Translations under genes and position numbers: made by a program
The notes under the pieces: model-generated
The model's database searches: none
What the model was told of the DNA's origin: nothing
The model's input: only the letters and a program-made list of their open reading frames with translations
Shown here: piece after piece, positions 36,643 through 44,945 of the stretch
Numbering within the stretch: the first letter of the stretch is position 1
Layout: each line of letters begins with the position of its first letter
DNA from: a virus
IMG/VR virus record: IMGVR_UViG_3300003322_000020
Span: 1 to 44,945 of that record
Strand: one strand, 5' to 3'
DNA length: 44,945 bases

Positions 36643-38580
36643 TTACGTAGCTTCGGCGACGGTTCGAAGAACGACCGTCAGGTAGCCCCCGAGCGTACTC
36701 GCATTCGGTCCCGGAGGACCGAGTTGCGTGAACTTCCAGTCGTCGATGATGACCAGGGTCGAGATGTTCTCGATCAGCTCCTGGAACACGACAACGTCAC
36801 CCGTCTTGGCGAGGTTCTTGAAGTCCTCGAACCTCTGACGAGCGTACCCGTCACCGCCGACACGCTGGCCACCCTTGTCCATCTCCTCATCGAAGAGCAG
36901 GAAGGTGTGGCTGATCAGCCTCTGTCGAGTGGAGCCGGGCAGAGCCTTGACCTGCCACCCGTTGAGGACACCACCCTTAGTGGTGTCCGTTCCGCGAGAC
37001 AGGGTGAACTTCAGTTGGATCCAGTTCTGACGTCCAGTTGGCGTTGGTGTTGAGACGTCGCCTGTGTTCGTACTGAAGGTCGGGCCGTACGTGATGTATG
37101 GAGTCTCGGAACCGCTCTCGTCGATCAGCGAGAACTGAACGTTACCGTCGAGAGTGTGGGGGGTTCGGAGTGAGACAAACTTGTAGAGCTTGGGCTCTTC
37201 GGTGTTGAACCGAATGCGTCCAGTCTTGAGGTAACCAGAGCTGATCAGCGTGCTGGTCGACTGCGTGAAGAGCGTGTCCTGCTGGCAGGTGAACATCAGC
37301 CTGTTACTCGCGCCGAGCATAGTCACACTGTTGATAGCTGCGTTGTGCCCTTCAGCGTACGCGTCACGGGCGTACGCGTACCGTATAGCCTTCGTGGTCT
37401 GCTCCTGGACAGTTGTACCCAGGTCGACCCTGAAGACGCCTGAGGCGCCATCGTGGGAGTTTGTGGACCCCACGAACATGAACCGGTCGTAGCCTACGAT
37501 GCTGGTGCATCCACCTGTCGGCTGGAAGAGCAGTGGGCCGTAGCTCACGTCACCCGTGTAGGTGTTGAACTCGCCGACTCGGAAGCCACGGGAAGTGGCG
37601 ATGCCCATGAAGCTGCCGATGTAGACGTACACGTTGTTGATGTACTCGCCAGTCGGCATGGTGGCAGTGACGGTCGGCAGGAAGACCTCAGTCGTTCCGC
37701 TGAAGTCAATGGTGATCTTGTAGATCGCCGACTGAGTCTGGTTCTTGCCAGCCACATAGATCCCCGAAGGGCCCTCCGTCACGGAGGTCCACTTCCAGTT
37801 GGGATCAGGGTGAGTGAACTTGAACTGGTTGTTGGTGTCGATGGCGAGCGAGCCACCAGTGTTGATCACGGCCAGGTAGAAGATGTTGTTGATCCCTACC
37901 CCGATGCGACCCTTGACGTACTCGATGCACCCCGAGGTCGGGGTGATCGGGAAGCTGTACATCTGGGCGGCGGCACCGCTCTCCACGTTGGTCCACACGC
38001 CGTCTGACATGTTGATCAGACTACGGTTACCCGCAACCGCCAGGTCGAGCAGAGAGCCAACCGATGCGAATGTGACACCAGCATTGAGTCCGGCGTCAAC
38101 ATTCCAGAGGTTGCCGCCATCCACCAGATAGGCGGCGTCCACGCCATTAGCACGTACATAGCCCCTCACTCTCTGAGTGGAGCCGATGAGCCCGGACTTC
38201 TGGACGTTCATCTGGCGCAGCAGGCTCAGCGAGCCTGATGTCCAGGGGTCAACTCCCAGGCTGTCCTGGAAGCGGTAGTTGAACTGGTTGTCGTTGTCCG
38301 GGTCCTGGTACAGGAGCCCGGCACCAGCGTTGAACGTGGACTGAGACCGAAGCCACCAGCCGTACAGCGACTGCTCACCAGGCTCCTGGAAGGAGTCGAA
38401 CTGCTGCTTGCGGATCTCCGCCATGCCCTCGGTGTAGGGCCACTGGTCACGCGTTGCCGACATGAACGGCAACCCGCCGAGGGCGTAGTCGAAGCGGTAG
38501 TCCTCAAGGTTGTAGCTGCCGCCGCCACTGGTGCCGAAGTTCGAGAGAGGATACGGTATCCGGTTAACGAGGTCAGCCAT
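36643..38580 (-). CDS. Tail nozzle/tubular-B-like protein
   Basis: A 645-residue beta-rich protein. The start MADLVNRIPYPLSNFG is followed by repeated beta-propeller-like units (GVWTNVESGAAAQMYSFPIT, KITIDFSGTTEVFLPTV, GGCTSIVGYDRFMFVG) and a C-terminal domain with an FKNLAKTGDVVVFQELIENI segment. Podovirus gp12-type nozzle proteins are beta-propellers of similar size. Position after the adaptor and fibre genes supports this. A minor tail or host-range protein is the alternative. Confidence 0.65.
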   Translation of the reverse strand: MADLVNRIPYPLSNFGTSGGGSYNLEDYRFDYALGGLPFMSATRDQWPYTEGMAEIRKQQFDSFQEPGEQSLYGWWLRSQSTFNAGAGLLYQDPDNDNQFNYRFQDSLGVDPWTSGSLSLLRQMNVQKSGLIGSTQRVRGYVRANGVDAAYLVDGGNLWNVDAGLNAGVTFASVGSLLDLAVAGNRSLINMSDGVWTNVESGAAAQMYSFPITPTSGCIEYVKGRIGVGINNIFYLAVINTGGSLAIDTNNQFKFTHPDPNWKWTSVTEGPSGIYVAGKNQTQSAIYKITIDFSGTTEVFLPTVTATMPTGEYINNVYVYIGSFMGIATSRGFRVGEFNTYTGDVSYGPLLFQPTGGCTSIVGYDRFMFVGSTNSHDGASGVFRVDLGTTVQEQTTKAIRYAYARDAYAEGHNAAINSVTMLGASNRLMFTCQQDTLFTQSTSTLISSGYLKTGRIRFNTEEPKLYKFVSLRTPHTLDGNVQFSLIDESGSETPYITYGPTFSTNTGDVSTPTPTGRQNWIQLKFTLSRGTDTTKGGVLNGWQVKALPGSTRQRLISHTFLLFDEEMDKGGQRVGGDGYARQRFEDFKNLAKTGDVVVFQELIENISTLVIIDDWKFTQLGPPGPNASTLGGYLTVVLRTVAEAT

Positions 38581-38590
38581 GTCACTCCTA

Positions 38591-40153
38591 TCAGAGCGGG
38601 TAGGTGAGGGTCACCCTAACGGTCTGCGTGTTGTCGATCGTGCTCGTGCTGTTGGCGTCGAGCAGTTCGAGCAGGCCAGTGCTGGGGTTGAGGCCCACCG
38701 CACCAGAGGTGAAGCCGGTTCCGAAGGTGAAGATCATGCGATCGGATCCGAAGGCCGCATTCGGCCTGTAGGACGCCGCAATTGTCGCAAGGCTGGTGTC
38801 GGTCAGGTTACCGGTGGACGACGCCGTAAGCGTCGCACCAGTGCGCGGAATGACCAGGTTCATGGTGACCCATCCACCCTTGACTACGGCGATCGTAGCA
38901 GCATCGATGGAGAATCCTGCTGCGGCAGTCGCAACCGAAGTGCCGGTTGCGGTGGTGACACCGCTGACCGTCAGGGTGCCAGTTACGCTCGCGCCAGCGT
39001 TGGCCACCAGCAGGCCGTTGGCGGTCAGTGCACCACCAGCAGTGACACTGGAGCTGAAGTTGGCTGCACCATCCTGGTTGACGAAGCCGACGATCACGTT
39101 GGCGGGACTGACCCACTGAGTCAGGTTGCCGGTATAGCCAGTGTTCGATCCGCCGACCTGAAGGACGGCACCGGAGGTGACGCCAGGCTGGGCGATCGTG
39201 GCACCCACGTTGGCCAGCATCTTACCGTTGCTCTGGATGGCGAACCAGGTGGAGCTACCAGCGTTGTTCTGGACACGCATGGTGTCAGCACTCTGCGAGG
39301 CAGCCGCCTGGATGTCGAACTGAGACCGGGCAGGCTGAGAGCCCACGATGTCCACTCGACCGTCGTTCCATACGGTGAAGCGCTCGTTGCCGCCGCCAGA
39401 AGCGGCGACTCGGATGGCGCGCTTGGTGTCCAGAAGGTCCGGAGCGATGACATCCACAGCGGGGAACGTGGTGGTGCTGGTCGGCGTGACCGCCATGGTG
39501 CCACCAGCAAGGGTGGCGAACCGGTCAGTCGTGCCATTGTTGTCAGTCAGGCGCAGGCGGTACGTGTTGTCGGCATCAGTCGACCGGCTGATCGACTTGA
39601 TCGCACCACCGGAGTTGATGTACGCCATGACGTTCAGTGAGGTCTCGTCATCGAGGATCTCGACTCGGTTGTTGGCCGTGTTGGCGGAGTCGCCGATGAT
39701 CTGGAGCGCGATCTGCGCAGCACCACTGGCGTAGATCTTGAAGTTCCTGGCGCTACCGAGCAGGTTGGTGACTGTCTTGTTGGTCAGCGTCTGAGTGTCA
39801 GACGTGCCCACCACGCTGCCTGTGACGCCGTGTACGCCGCTCGCAGAAGCCTCGTGGGTCCTACTGTCGGTGTGGTCGATTGCGGCTGCCACGTGACGAA
39901 TGACGGCCCCAGGGTTGTGGCTGGAGCCGGACGTGTTGTCGTACGCACGTGTGACCGTGAGGGTCGTGCCAGCCACACCAGTGACCAGCACGAGTTCCTC
40001 GTTGGCTGCACCGTAGTCGACGGCGAGGATGTAAGGCAACGAGCCGGGGAAACCGGTCGTTGCCGCCACGATCATCGTAGTGCCAGAGGCAGTGATGCCG
40101 CTAGTGAGCGTCGTCTGCTGCGCGATAGACGAGTAGTAGCGAGAGTTAGCCAT
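38591..40153 (-). CDS. Tail fibre protein
   Basis: A 520-residue protein. Residues 1-100 form a beta-rich virion-attachment domain with GFPGSLPYILAVDYGAANEE and VTRAYDNTSGSSHNPG, ending in an H.D.R.HEASASGVHGVTG motif common in actinophage fibres. A shaft rich in Thr/Ala/Gly/Val follows (DTQTLTNKT), with a C-terminal tip (ASYRPNAAFGSDRMIFTFGT). No peptidase or lyase motif is seen. It probably binds the host surface. Confidence 0.82.
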   Translation of the reverse strand: MANSRYYSSIAQQTTLTSGITASGTTMIVAATTGFPGSLPYILAVDYGAANEELVLVTGVAGTTLTVTRAYDNTSGSSHNPGAVIRHVAAAIDHTDSRTHEASASGVHGVTGSVVGTSDTQTLTNKTVTNLLGSARNFKIYASGAAQIALQIIGDSANTANNRVEILDDETSLNVMAYINSGGAIKSISRSTDADNTYRLRLTDNNGTTDRFATLAGGTMAVTPTSTTTFPAVDVIAPDLLDTKRAIRVAASGGGNERFTVWNDGRVDIVGSQPARSQFDIQAAASQSADTMRVQNNAGSSTWFAIQSNGKMLANVGATIAQPGVTSGAVLQVGGSNTGYTGNLTQWVSPANVIVGFVNQDGAANFSSSVTAGGALTANGLLVANAGASVTGTLTVSGVTTATGTSVATAAAGFSIDAATIAVVKGGWVTMNLVIPRTGATLTASSTGNLTDTSLATIAASYRPNAAFGSDRMIFTFGTGFTSGAVGLNPSTGLLELLDANSTSTIDNTQTVRVTLTYPL

Positions 40154-40161
40154 GCTTCACC

Positions 40162-41106
40162 TCATCCGTTGAAGTACTGACCAGCCTCGAACAGGCTGAA
40201 CAGGCGGTCTCGCTCTTCCTGGAGACGTCGCGTATACAGGTTCAGGTAGTACTGTGCAGCCTGAGCACCGGCACCAGTCGGGACCAGCGGAGCACGCTCG
40301 GTCGCTTCGATCTGCTGCTGCTGAAGTCGGGCAGCTTCGTACGCAGGGAGAAGGCGCCAGCAGGCGCCGTACACGATCATGTCGAGGTACCGCTCGGGGT
40401 ACCCTGTGACGGTCTCGAAGTCATCAGTTCCGTTGACCAGGATGTTCGGCTTCTTCTTGTACGTGACCCGGATGTTCCGACCGGGCACGATGAAGTCACG
40501 CATGATGTCCAGCGTCTTGCCGGTCGGGGTCGGGGTCGGCTTGACCTGGCCAGCAGTGGTGGAAGCCTGCGGGTTGAACCGCCACGAGCTGAGCGGGAAC
40601 CATACGGCCGAAGGGCCGATGGTGTTGACGTAGACCTTGTAGACGTCTTCGACGTCAGTCGGCAGCGGGTAGGAGTAGCGAGCGGCGATCTTCGGGAACT
40701 CGTACTCGCCGAACACCCAGAGGTCTGGGTAGGTGGCGTTGATCGTGTCGTTGATCGCTTCCTTGATCCGCTTGCGGGGATACATGGGGTCGTCGGTGAC
40801 CTCTGCGTTCAGGGCGTGAGTGGCAACAGTCGTGCCCTCGACCCCCCGTCCAGCAGTACCTCCGCTGAAGGATCCCATGAGAGTGACCGTGCCAGAAGCG
40901 CGGTCGAACTTCTTGACTCGCATGAGTTCATCGTCGATCTCAACGAGACCGCGAGAGATGTTGGTGACGGTGTCGGTATCCACCTGGAAGGTGTTGTCCG
41001 TCAAGCCCATCGGGGCCACCAGGTAGGAGATCGACGCCTGGTCCCTGGTGTATCCGAGAAGCTGCTGCTTGACGCGAGAGACAAGCTGATCGAAACTGGT
41101 GGCCAT
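40162..41106 (-). CDS. Tail adaptor/tubular-A-like protein
   Basis: A 314-residue protein with an N-terminal domain (FDQLVSRVKQQLLGYTRDQA) and a beta domain (LTDNTFQVDTDTVTNISRGL, EIDDELMRVK), then RKRIKEAINDTINATYPDLW, a segment typical of podovirus gp11-type adaptors that join portal and nozzle. The C-terminal helix is Gln/Arg-rich. Synteny (between neck proteins and fibre) agrees. Confidence 0.7.
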   Translation of the reverse strand: MATSFDQLVSRVKQQLLGYTRDQASISYLVAPMGLTDNTFQVDTDTVTNISRGLVEIDDELMRVKKFDRASGTVTLMGSFSGGTAGRGVEGTTVATHALNAEVTDDPMYPRKRIKEAINDTINATYPDLWVFGEYEFPKIAARYSYPLPTDVEDVYKVYVNTIGPSAVWFPLSSWRFNPQASTTAGQVKPTPTPTGKTLDIMRDFIVPGRNIRVTYKKKPNILVNGTDDFETVTGYPERYLDMIVYGACWRLLPAYEAARLQQQQIEATERAPLVPTGAGAQAAQYYLNLYTRRLQEERDRLFSLFEAGQYFNG

Positions 41107-41114
41107 GATTCTCC

Positions 41115-41654
41115 TTAGATCTCAGACCATGCGATGGAGATGTTCCACCTTGCGTCCACGTCGCCAGCCTCCTGACGAATGACCGTGCCCTCACCGGGAA
41201 GCAGCGTCAGGCTGCCCGCAGGGATGGTGGCAGGGACCTGGTGAACGAAGGGAGAGGAGCCCTTGGAGGCTCCGATCACGGGCGGCGAGTTGAACCAGGG
41301 CGCACCCAATGTGGCCGTAGGGTTCGTGTCCCTGATGACGCCAGTAGGGTTCGGCATGGTGGATCGGATCTTGCCGATGGTGCTTGCCGCATGAGTGACA
41401 CCACCAGAGATGCCAGTAGCGAGGTAGCCTCGCATTGACACCGAAGTGGTAGCGATGTCGGCCAGGATGAACGAGCTGATGAAGACACCAGCGATGAGGA
41501 TTACCTTCCCTGAGCCGGTCGGGTTCTCAAGGGAGAGGTAGTTGTTGGCCGCAGCCACGCCAGGAATGTCTTCCTGGCTGAAGACGTAACCCCCCGTGAA
41601 GATTGGATTGACGGCTGGGTAAGTTCCGATCAACCCGTTTACGGAGCTAGGCAT
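41115..41654 (-). CDS. Structural protein, beta-rich
   Basis: A 179-residue protein (VNPIFTGGYVFSQEDIPGVA, SFILADIATTSVSMRGYLAT, SLTLLPGEGTVIRQEAGDVD) with the look of a head/neck or decoration protein. The ATG overlaps the upstream stop by one base (TAATG), fixing the start; the longer frame to 41798 is a shadow. No family recognised. Confidence 0.6.
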   Translation of the reverse strand: MPSSVNGLIGTYPAVNPIFTGGYVFSQEDIPGVAAANNYLSLENPTGSGKVILIAGVFISSFILADIATTSVSMRGYLATGISGGVTHAASTIGKIRSTMPNPTGVIRDTNPTATLGAPWFNSPPVIGASKGSSPFVHQVPATIPAGSLTLLPGEGTVIRQEAGDVDARWNISIAWSEI

Positions 41655-42124
41655 TAGCTCGCCATAAGCGTAGCGGAGACTGTACCTCCGGTGATGTTGG
41701 TGGTAACGACTCCACGGGCGTAGCGCCAAGCGCCGCCCTGATTGGTCTGGAAGGTGGTACTTGCAGTACCTGTAGTCACAGGCGTACCTCGGAACCACAC
41801 CGAGTTGTCCTGGCTGACCTCAAGGGCCACAGCCCCAGCGGAGACACCGGCACTCGTCCTGATGGCCAGAGTGATGTTCGCCTTGCCGCTACCGAAGTCG
41901 ACAGTTGAGCCGGTGCCAGTGGCGACAGCGTTGAGCGTGGTGGACGCGATGAGCGAACCGGTCGACACGACCAGCCCAGCGCCCAGGTTGGGGTCGGGGA
42001 TGGCGACGTTGGCAGTGTTACCGCCCTGCGTCACCGTGATAGGCGCGGCCGTCGAGGACGCTCCGTCGAGGCGGATCGTCTTCTCAGCCAGGTCGCCGGT
42101 GATGTTGCCGTCAACTACTGACAT
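41654..42124 (-). CDS. Structural protein, beta-sandwich-like
   Basis: A 156-residue protein rich in Thr/Ala/Gly/Val, with alternating strands (ITVTQGGNTANVAIPDPNLG, GSTVDFGSGKANITLAIRTS, VALEVSQDNSVWF) similar in style to phage decoration or neck proteins. It overlaps the upstream gene by 14 bases. Function inferred only from context. Confidence 0.6.
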   Translation of the reverse strand: MSVVDGNITGDLAEKTIRLDGASSTAAPITVTQGGNTANVAIPDPNLGAGLVVSTGSLIASTTLNAVATGTGSTVDFGSGKANITLAIRTSAGVSAGAVALEVSQDNSVWFRGTPVTTGTASTTFQTNQGGAWRYARGVVTTNITGGTVSATLMAS

Positions 42125-42347
42125 TCTCGGCCTCCCTTATGGCCTTGTCCACCTGCCACCTCTGGGTGCCGGTGGGATTCAGGCCGTCCTTGACGGCCCT
42201 GTCATAGTGATCGAGGTCCTTGTCCCAGGCTCGCTGCTTGGTCGAGTAGCCATCGTTCACTGCGGGCGAGACCTGCAAGCTCTTGGCTCGCAGGCACTCG
42301 CCGTATGTGGAGTGGTCCTTGGTGGCGCACGAAGACGAGCAGCTCAT
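42111..42347 (-). CDS. Small late protein with Cys cluster
   Basis: A 78-residue protein. It begins with a Cys group (SCSSSCATKDHSTYGECLRA) able to bind metal or form disulfides, then a charged helical part (RAWDKDLDHYDRAVKDGLNP). Similar proteins occur beside actinophage capsid genes, with unknown role. The ATG is coupled to the upstream stop. Confidence 0.6.
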   Translation of the reverse strand: MSCSSSCATKDHSTYGECLRAKSLQVSPAVNDGYSTKQRAWDKDLDHYDRAVKDGLNPTGTQRWQVDKAIREAENVSS

Positions 42348-42562
42348 CGCTCACCCACCAGTCCGATGGCTTCGATCTTGGCCCACGGGATCAGGACGAT
42401 CTCGGTCTGCGGGGAGACGTGGATGTCCCAGCGGAACTTGACGAAGTTCTCATCGAAGTCGAGCACCTCCAGGTTCTGGAGCGTGCGTCCACCCTTCTCG
42501 ATGTTGACGAGCGTTCCCACCTGAAGGAGGGACTTGGTCACTGCGGTCTTCGTGGTAGCCAT
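42344..42562 (-). CDS. Small late protein, SH3-like
   Basis: A 72-residue beta-rich protein (LLQVGTLVNIEKGGRTLQNL, FVKFRWDIHVSPQTEIVLIP) that could form a small Sm/SH3-like barrel. It overlaps its neighbours by 4 and 1 bases. A head-tail or regulatory role is possible. Confidence 0.6.
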   Translation of the reverse strand: MATTKTAVTKSLLQVGTLVNIEKGGRTLQNLEVLDFDENFVKFRWDIHVSPQTEIVLIPWAKIEAIGLVGER

Positions 42563-42783
42563 TAGTTCAGGTACCCTTCACTCACTCGGTAGATGTCAGG
42601 ACGGAAGGTGTTGTGGCTCTGGGCCACAGCCTGGCGGCGGACTGCCTGAGCAGCCACCGAATCAACGCCAGCGGGCTGAGTGCTCGGACGGGAGATGGGT
42701 TGCGCCTTGCGCTCCATCCTCCGCTCCTTCATGCGCTCACGCCCCTTGCTCATCAGGTAGTCGTGGAAGTTCTCAGTCGGCAT
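42562..42783 (-). CDS. Small basic late protein
   Basis: A 73-residue protein starting MPTENFHDYLMSKGRERMKE, Arg/Lys-rich in the first half, Gln/Ser-rich later. The chosen ATG (42783-42781) overlaps the upstream stop region. Possibly DNA-binding or capsid-associated. The longer frame to 42897 is a shadow. Confidence 0.55.
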   Translation of the reverse strand: MPTENFHDYLMSKGRERMKERRMERKAQPISRPSTQPAGVDSVAAQAVRRQAVAQSHNTFRPDIYRVSEGYLN

Positions 42784-43036
42784 ACTTGCCGTCCGTGGAC
42801 TTGTAGACACCCTGAGCGTGCTGGTCATGGTTCGAGCCGAGAGACGCCACGCGGTGCATGCCGATGGCACGCCCCACCACAGCATCGAGGATGCCACGCT
42901 CGTTGTTCTCGGTCAGCGTGGCCTTACCACCAGGACCGGCGATCTCAGTCGGATAGTCGCTGGGGTCATTCTGGCGGTACTCGTACTCTTCGTCCTGGTA
43001 CTCCTTGACGGGGTCACGGTGAAGATCGCTCATCAC
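42773..43036 (-). CDS. Small late protein, unknown function
   Basis: An 87-residue acidic/His-containing protein (DPVKEYQDEEYEYRQNDPSD, AIGMHRVASLGSNHDQHAQG). Two adjacent ATGs (43036, 43033) follow AGGAAGGGGA. Actinophages often have such a gene near the capsid gene. Not assigned. Confidence 0.55.
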   Translation of the reverse strand: MMSDLHRDPVKEYQDEEYEYRQNDPSDYPTEIAGPGGKATLTENNERGILDAVVGRAIGMHRVASLGSNHDQHAQGVYKSTDGKYAD

Positions 43037-43221
43037 TTCCCCTTCCTGGCATCTCGACGCCCCTTGGCGGCGAGCTGGCCCATCTTCTTGGCGCCGTACT
43101 TCTTGCGGCCTACAGCGGCAGCGATGCGCTTACCCTTTTCTCCACCACCAGCCGCCTTGGCGACAGCAGCGAAGCGCCCACCCTGGCCGAGGGGGGCCTT
43201 CTTGTTCGGCTTAGCAGCCAT
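43033..43221 (-). CDS. Small highly basic protein
   Basis: A 62-residue protein with about one third Lys/Arg and many Ala/Gly (GQGGRFAAVAKAAGGGEKGK, GRKKYGAKKMGQLAAKGRRD). Composition suggests DNA condensation or capsid-interior binding, like head-packaging basic proteins. AAGGAG precedes the ATG. Confidence 0.6.
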   Translation of the reverse strand: MAAKPNKKAPLGQGGRFAAVAKAAGGGEKGKRIAAAVGRKKYGAKKMGQLAAKGRRDARKGK

Positions 43222-43230
43222 GGTTACTCC

Positions 43231-43566
43231 TTAGGGAGCCGGTGTGAAGTTGCTGGCATCGACGACGCCAGAGTTGATCAGGTCTGTGCGGTCCTGGTCC
43301 GAGACCAGGTGCTGATACCCACCACGGTAATACCGGAGTCCAGCAGCCGGGGCGGGGTAGAAGTTGGTGTCGTTCGCATTGGGGTTCGGAGGCAGGTTCG
43401 ATGCGCCGATCTCATCCGTGTATGCGTAGTACCTGTTCGTCGCGAACACACCAGGTGCTGTCTCAACGACCGAGAGGGCTCGATCCATGCGGAATCGCTC
43501 CATGAGCGGATTCCACGCGAAGGGAGCCTCAGCGACCGTAGGCGTAGTGAAGTACCAGTTAGCCAT
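43231..43566 (-). CDS. Head-associated protein, unknown function
   Basis: A 111-residue protein rich in Tyr/Asn/Pro (ANWYFTTPTVAEAPFAWNPL, ATNRYYAYTDEIGASNLPPN). Proteins of this look occur just downstream of capsid genes in actinophages. GAGGGGAG precedes the ATG. No enzyme motif. Confidence 0.6.
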   Translation of the reverse strand: MANWYFTTPTVAEAPFAWNPLMERFRMDRALSVVETAPGVFATNRYYAYTDEIGASNLPPNPNANDTNFYPAPAAGLRYYRGGYQHLVSDQDRTDLINSGVVDASNFTPAP

Positions 43567-43583
43567 GAGGCTCCCCTCTCACG

Positions 43584-43898
43584 TCAGAACGAGGTGATCG
43601 TGAACCACGCGGTACCGTCAGACACGATGCTGACGGCGTGGATCGCACCAGAGGCCAGGGCCTTCGTGGTGGCGCCGTCGATCGTCTCGGAACCGGAACC
43701 ATCGAGGGTCACGGCGTTGGTCGTACCCGTGGTGCGGACCACGAAGACACGACCGGGCTGGACAGAGGCGACTGCCGGGAGGTTGACCGTGATGGCACCA
43801 CCGGACGGGTCGGCCAGAAGGACGTAGTCGTTGTTCGTGAGCGTGGTCGTCGCGGTGACGGCACGCACGGTGAACGACGTATTGTCGAGACCAGACAT
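43584..43898 (-). CDS. Head decoration/fibre-like beta protein
   Basis: A 104-residue protein with a repeat seen in phage fibre tips and decoration proteins: NNDYVLLADPSGGAITVNLP, VFVVRTTGTTNAVTLDGSG, SETIDGATTKALASGAIHAV. It is the first gene after the capsid gene, separated by a perfect hairpin. It probably decorates the capsid or forms a head spike. Confidence 0.7.
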   Translation of the reverse strand: MSGLDNTSFTVRAVTATTTLTNNDYVLLADPSGGAITVNLPAVASVQPGRVFVVRTTGTTNAVTLDGSGSETIDGATTKALASGAIHAVSIVSDGTAWFTITSF

Positions 43899-43920
43899 GT
43901 ACCCTCCTTAGGGGTAGAGA

Positions 43921-43940
43921 GGGGGCCCCGAAGGGCCCCC
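43921..43940. terminator. Hairpin directly after the capsid gene
   Basis: GGGGGCCC and GGGCCCCC form a perfect 8-bp stem around CGAA, 7 bases beyond the capsid stop on the minus strand. A partial terminator or 3'-stabiliser here would raise capsid mRNA over downstream genes. Confidence 0.7.
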
Positions 43941-43947
43941 AATCGGA

Positions 43948-44934
43948 TCAGGCCGCGTTGCGAGCCGAAGAGGTGGACTGACCGACGATCAGAGCCTCGG
44001 GACGGTACAGAGACCAGCCCGCGACACCGTACCAGCCGAGCGGCTGGAAACGGGTCAGCTTGTCGACGACCGGACCGCGAACCGTGTGGAACTCCTCCGC
44101 CACAGCCTCGGCAAGAGCCTGCTGGCCGGTGAAGTAGGTGTTGAACACACGGGTCTGGGTGGAGCCGGAACCGGCACCAGACTGGACGTTCTGCACACGA
44201 GGAGTCTCGATGTAGCAGGCACCCTCGTACTCGCCGATCTCGGACGCCCAGATGTTGCCGGGAGCCGAGTACTCGTGCGGCTGACGCCACGAACCAGCAC
44301 CGGTCTCACGCTTCAGGTCGTAGGAGACCTGCGGGTGAATGTACGCGGTGTAGTAGCTACCCTTGTTCGGGTGCACCTTGTTGGTCCGGAGCTGCGTCAC
44401 GGCGAACCGAGACATGTCCGAGGTCCAGGTGGAGTCGGAGTCGATCGCGGTCAGGGCGACCGGGTTGGTCGGCGTGGAGCCGAAGCCGTAACCGATGACG
44501 CCACCACCGGAAGTACGCAGGGTCTGCGTACCGGCCGCGAGGACGTTCTGGACGAGCAGGTCGACGGAGTCGATCAGGTTCCACGCGACCTGGTTGACGA
44601 GACCAGCGGTCACGTCGGTGAAGCTGAACAGGTCGAGCTTGTTGGAAACGAGGATCGCGTTACCGTACTCGTTCAGGGTGACGCTGACCGTGGTCGGGTT
44701 ACCGGCCGCGACGGCGTCCGGGTCGACCAGCTCGTTCAGCGGAGTGATGGCCTGCGCCAGGTCCTGGTAGATCTCGAAGACGACCGAGGAGCCGGGCATG
44801 GCCTGCGCCACAGGCCGCTTGTCGGCGACCATGCGGAACATGGGCTGGGCACGGAGGGCGAACTCCAGCGCGCGGTCATACGCGGTCTGGACAAGGTTCG
44901 CCATAGCAGTAGTGCCGGTAAAGGCGTTAGCCAT
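43948..44934 (-). CDS. Major capsid protein (N4-gp56-like)
   Basis: A 328-residue protein with the features of the N4-gp56 capsid family: N-terminal LVQTAYDRALEFALRAQPMF, then the beta segments ITPLNELVDPDAVAAGNPTT and VSVTLNEYGNAILVSNKLDL, FSFTDVTAGLVNQVAWNLID, and later the A-domain with YYTAYIHPQVSYDLK. HK97-type fold expected. It follows the scaffold gene across the contig junction; its first 21 codons are repeated at 1-64. Confidence 0.88.
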   Translation of the reverse strand: MANAFTGTTAMANLVQTAYDRALEFALRAQPMFRMVADKRPVAQAMPGSSVVFEIYQDLAQAITPLNELVDPDAVAAGNPTTVSVTLNEYGNAILVSNKLDLFSFTDVTAGLVNQVAWNLIDSVDLLVQNVLAAGTQTLRTSGGGVIGYGFGSTPTNPVALTAIDSDSTWTSDMSRFAVTQLRTNKVHPNKGSYYTAYIHPQVSYDLKRETGAGSWRQPHEYSAPGNIWASEIGEYEGACYIETPRVQNVQSGAGSGSTQTRVFNTYFTGQQALAEAVAEEFHTVRGPVVDKLTRFQPLGWYGVAGWSLYRPEALIVGQSTSSARNAA

Positions 44935-44945
44935 GATTCACCACC
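44870..44945. repeat. Terminal direct repeat (contig overlap), right copy
   Basis: Identical to bases 1-76. It contains the start of the capsid gene (44934 downwards) and 11 bases upstream. See the left copy for interpretation. Confidence 0.9.

Overview
The window is one complete genome of a tailed bacteriophage that most probably infects Streptomyces or a close actinomycete. I infer the host from the high G+C content, a WhiB-type Fe-S regulator, ThyX instead of ThyA, GTG/TTG starts, and a leader sequence resembling actinobacterial rRNA operon leaders. The last 76 bases (44870-44945) repeat the first 76. The contig therefore closes into a circular map of about 44,869 bp, cut inside the major capsid gene. 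A N4-gp56-like capsid protein, a short tail adaptor/nozzle gene set, a 1764-residue virion protein and the absence of a tape measure or major tail protein suggest a podovirus-type virion.

Layout. All structural and lysis genes lie on the minus strand, in one block running leftward from 16473 through the contig ends to 35806. The order is terminase, endolysin, portal, small proteins, giant virion protein, two peptidoglycan-hydrolase virion proteins, an initiator-like tRNA-Met, scaffold, capsid, head/neck proteins, tail adaptor, fibre, tail nozzle, and a lysis-like membrane cassette. Replication, nucleotide-metabolism and accessory genes lie on the plus strand from 18273 to 35757. The two blocks converge on a strong UUCG-loop bidirectional terminator (35773-35802) and diverge from a 1.8-kb gene-free region (16474-18272). 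That region holds phased repeats, palindromes, a good -35/-10 promoter and the rrn-leader-like element. A small minus-strand island (sigma-like factor and metallophosphoesterase, 25482-27077) interrupts the plus-strand block.

The most unusual feature is in the early region at 18.8-22.3 kb. Between consecutive small genes there is a repeated RNA cassette of about 42 nt. It folds as a tRNA with no anticodon arm and no D-stem: a 5-7 bp acceptor-like helix, an 11-12 nt linker with a D-loop-like GGCA core, and a T-arm with a canonical TTCGA loop. In most copies a perfect hairpin follows almost at once, then a Shine-Dalgarno site and the next gene. Helix sequences differ between copies but pairing is kept, which points to selection on RNA structure. 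At 29856-29933 a larger relative looks like the tRNA-like domain of tmRNA without reading frame or pseudoknots, including the G3-U70 pair that AlaRS recognises. With two full tRNA genes, this phage carries at least eleven tRNA-like RNAs.

Replication genes include a RecA/RepA-like ATPase, a primase split into zinc-finger and TOPRIM genes, a Cas4/RecB-like nuclease, endonuclease VII and an OB-like protein. I found no DNA polymerase, RNA polymerase, integrase or CRISPR array. dCMP deaminase, ThyX and a MazG/DUF1599-like protein supply nucleotide metabolism.
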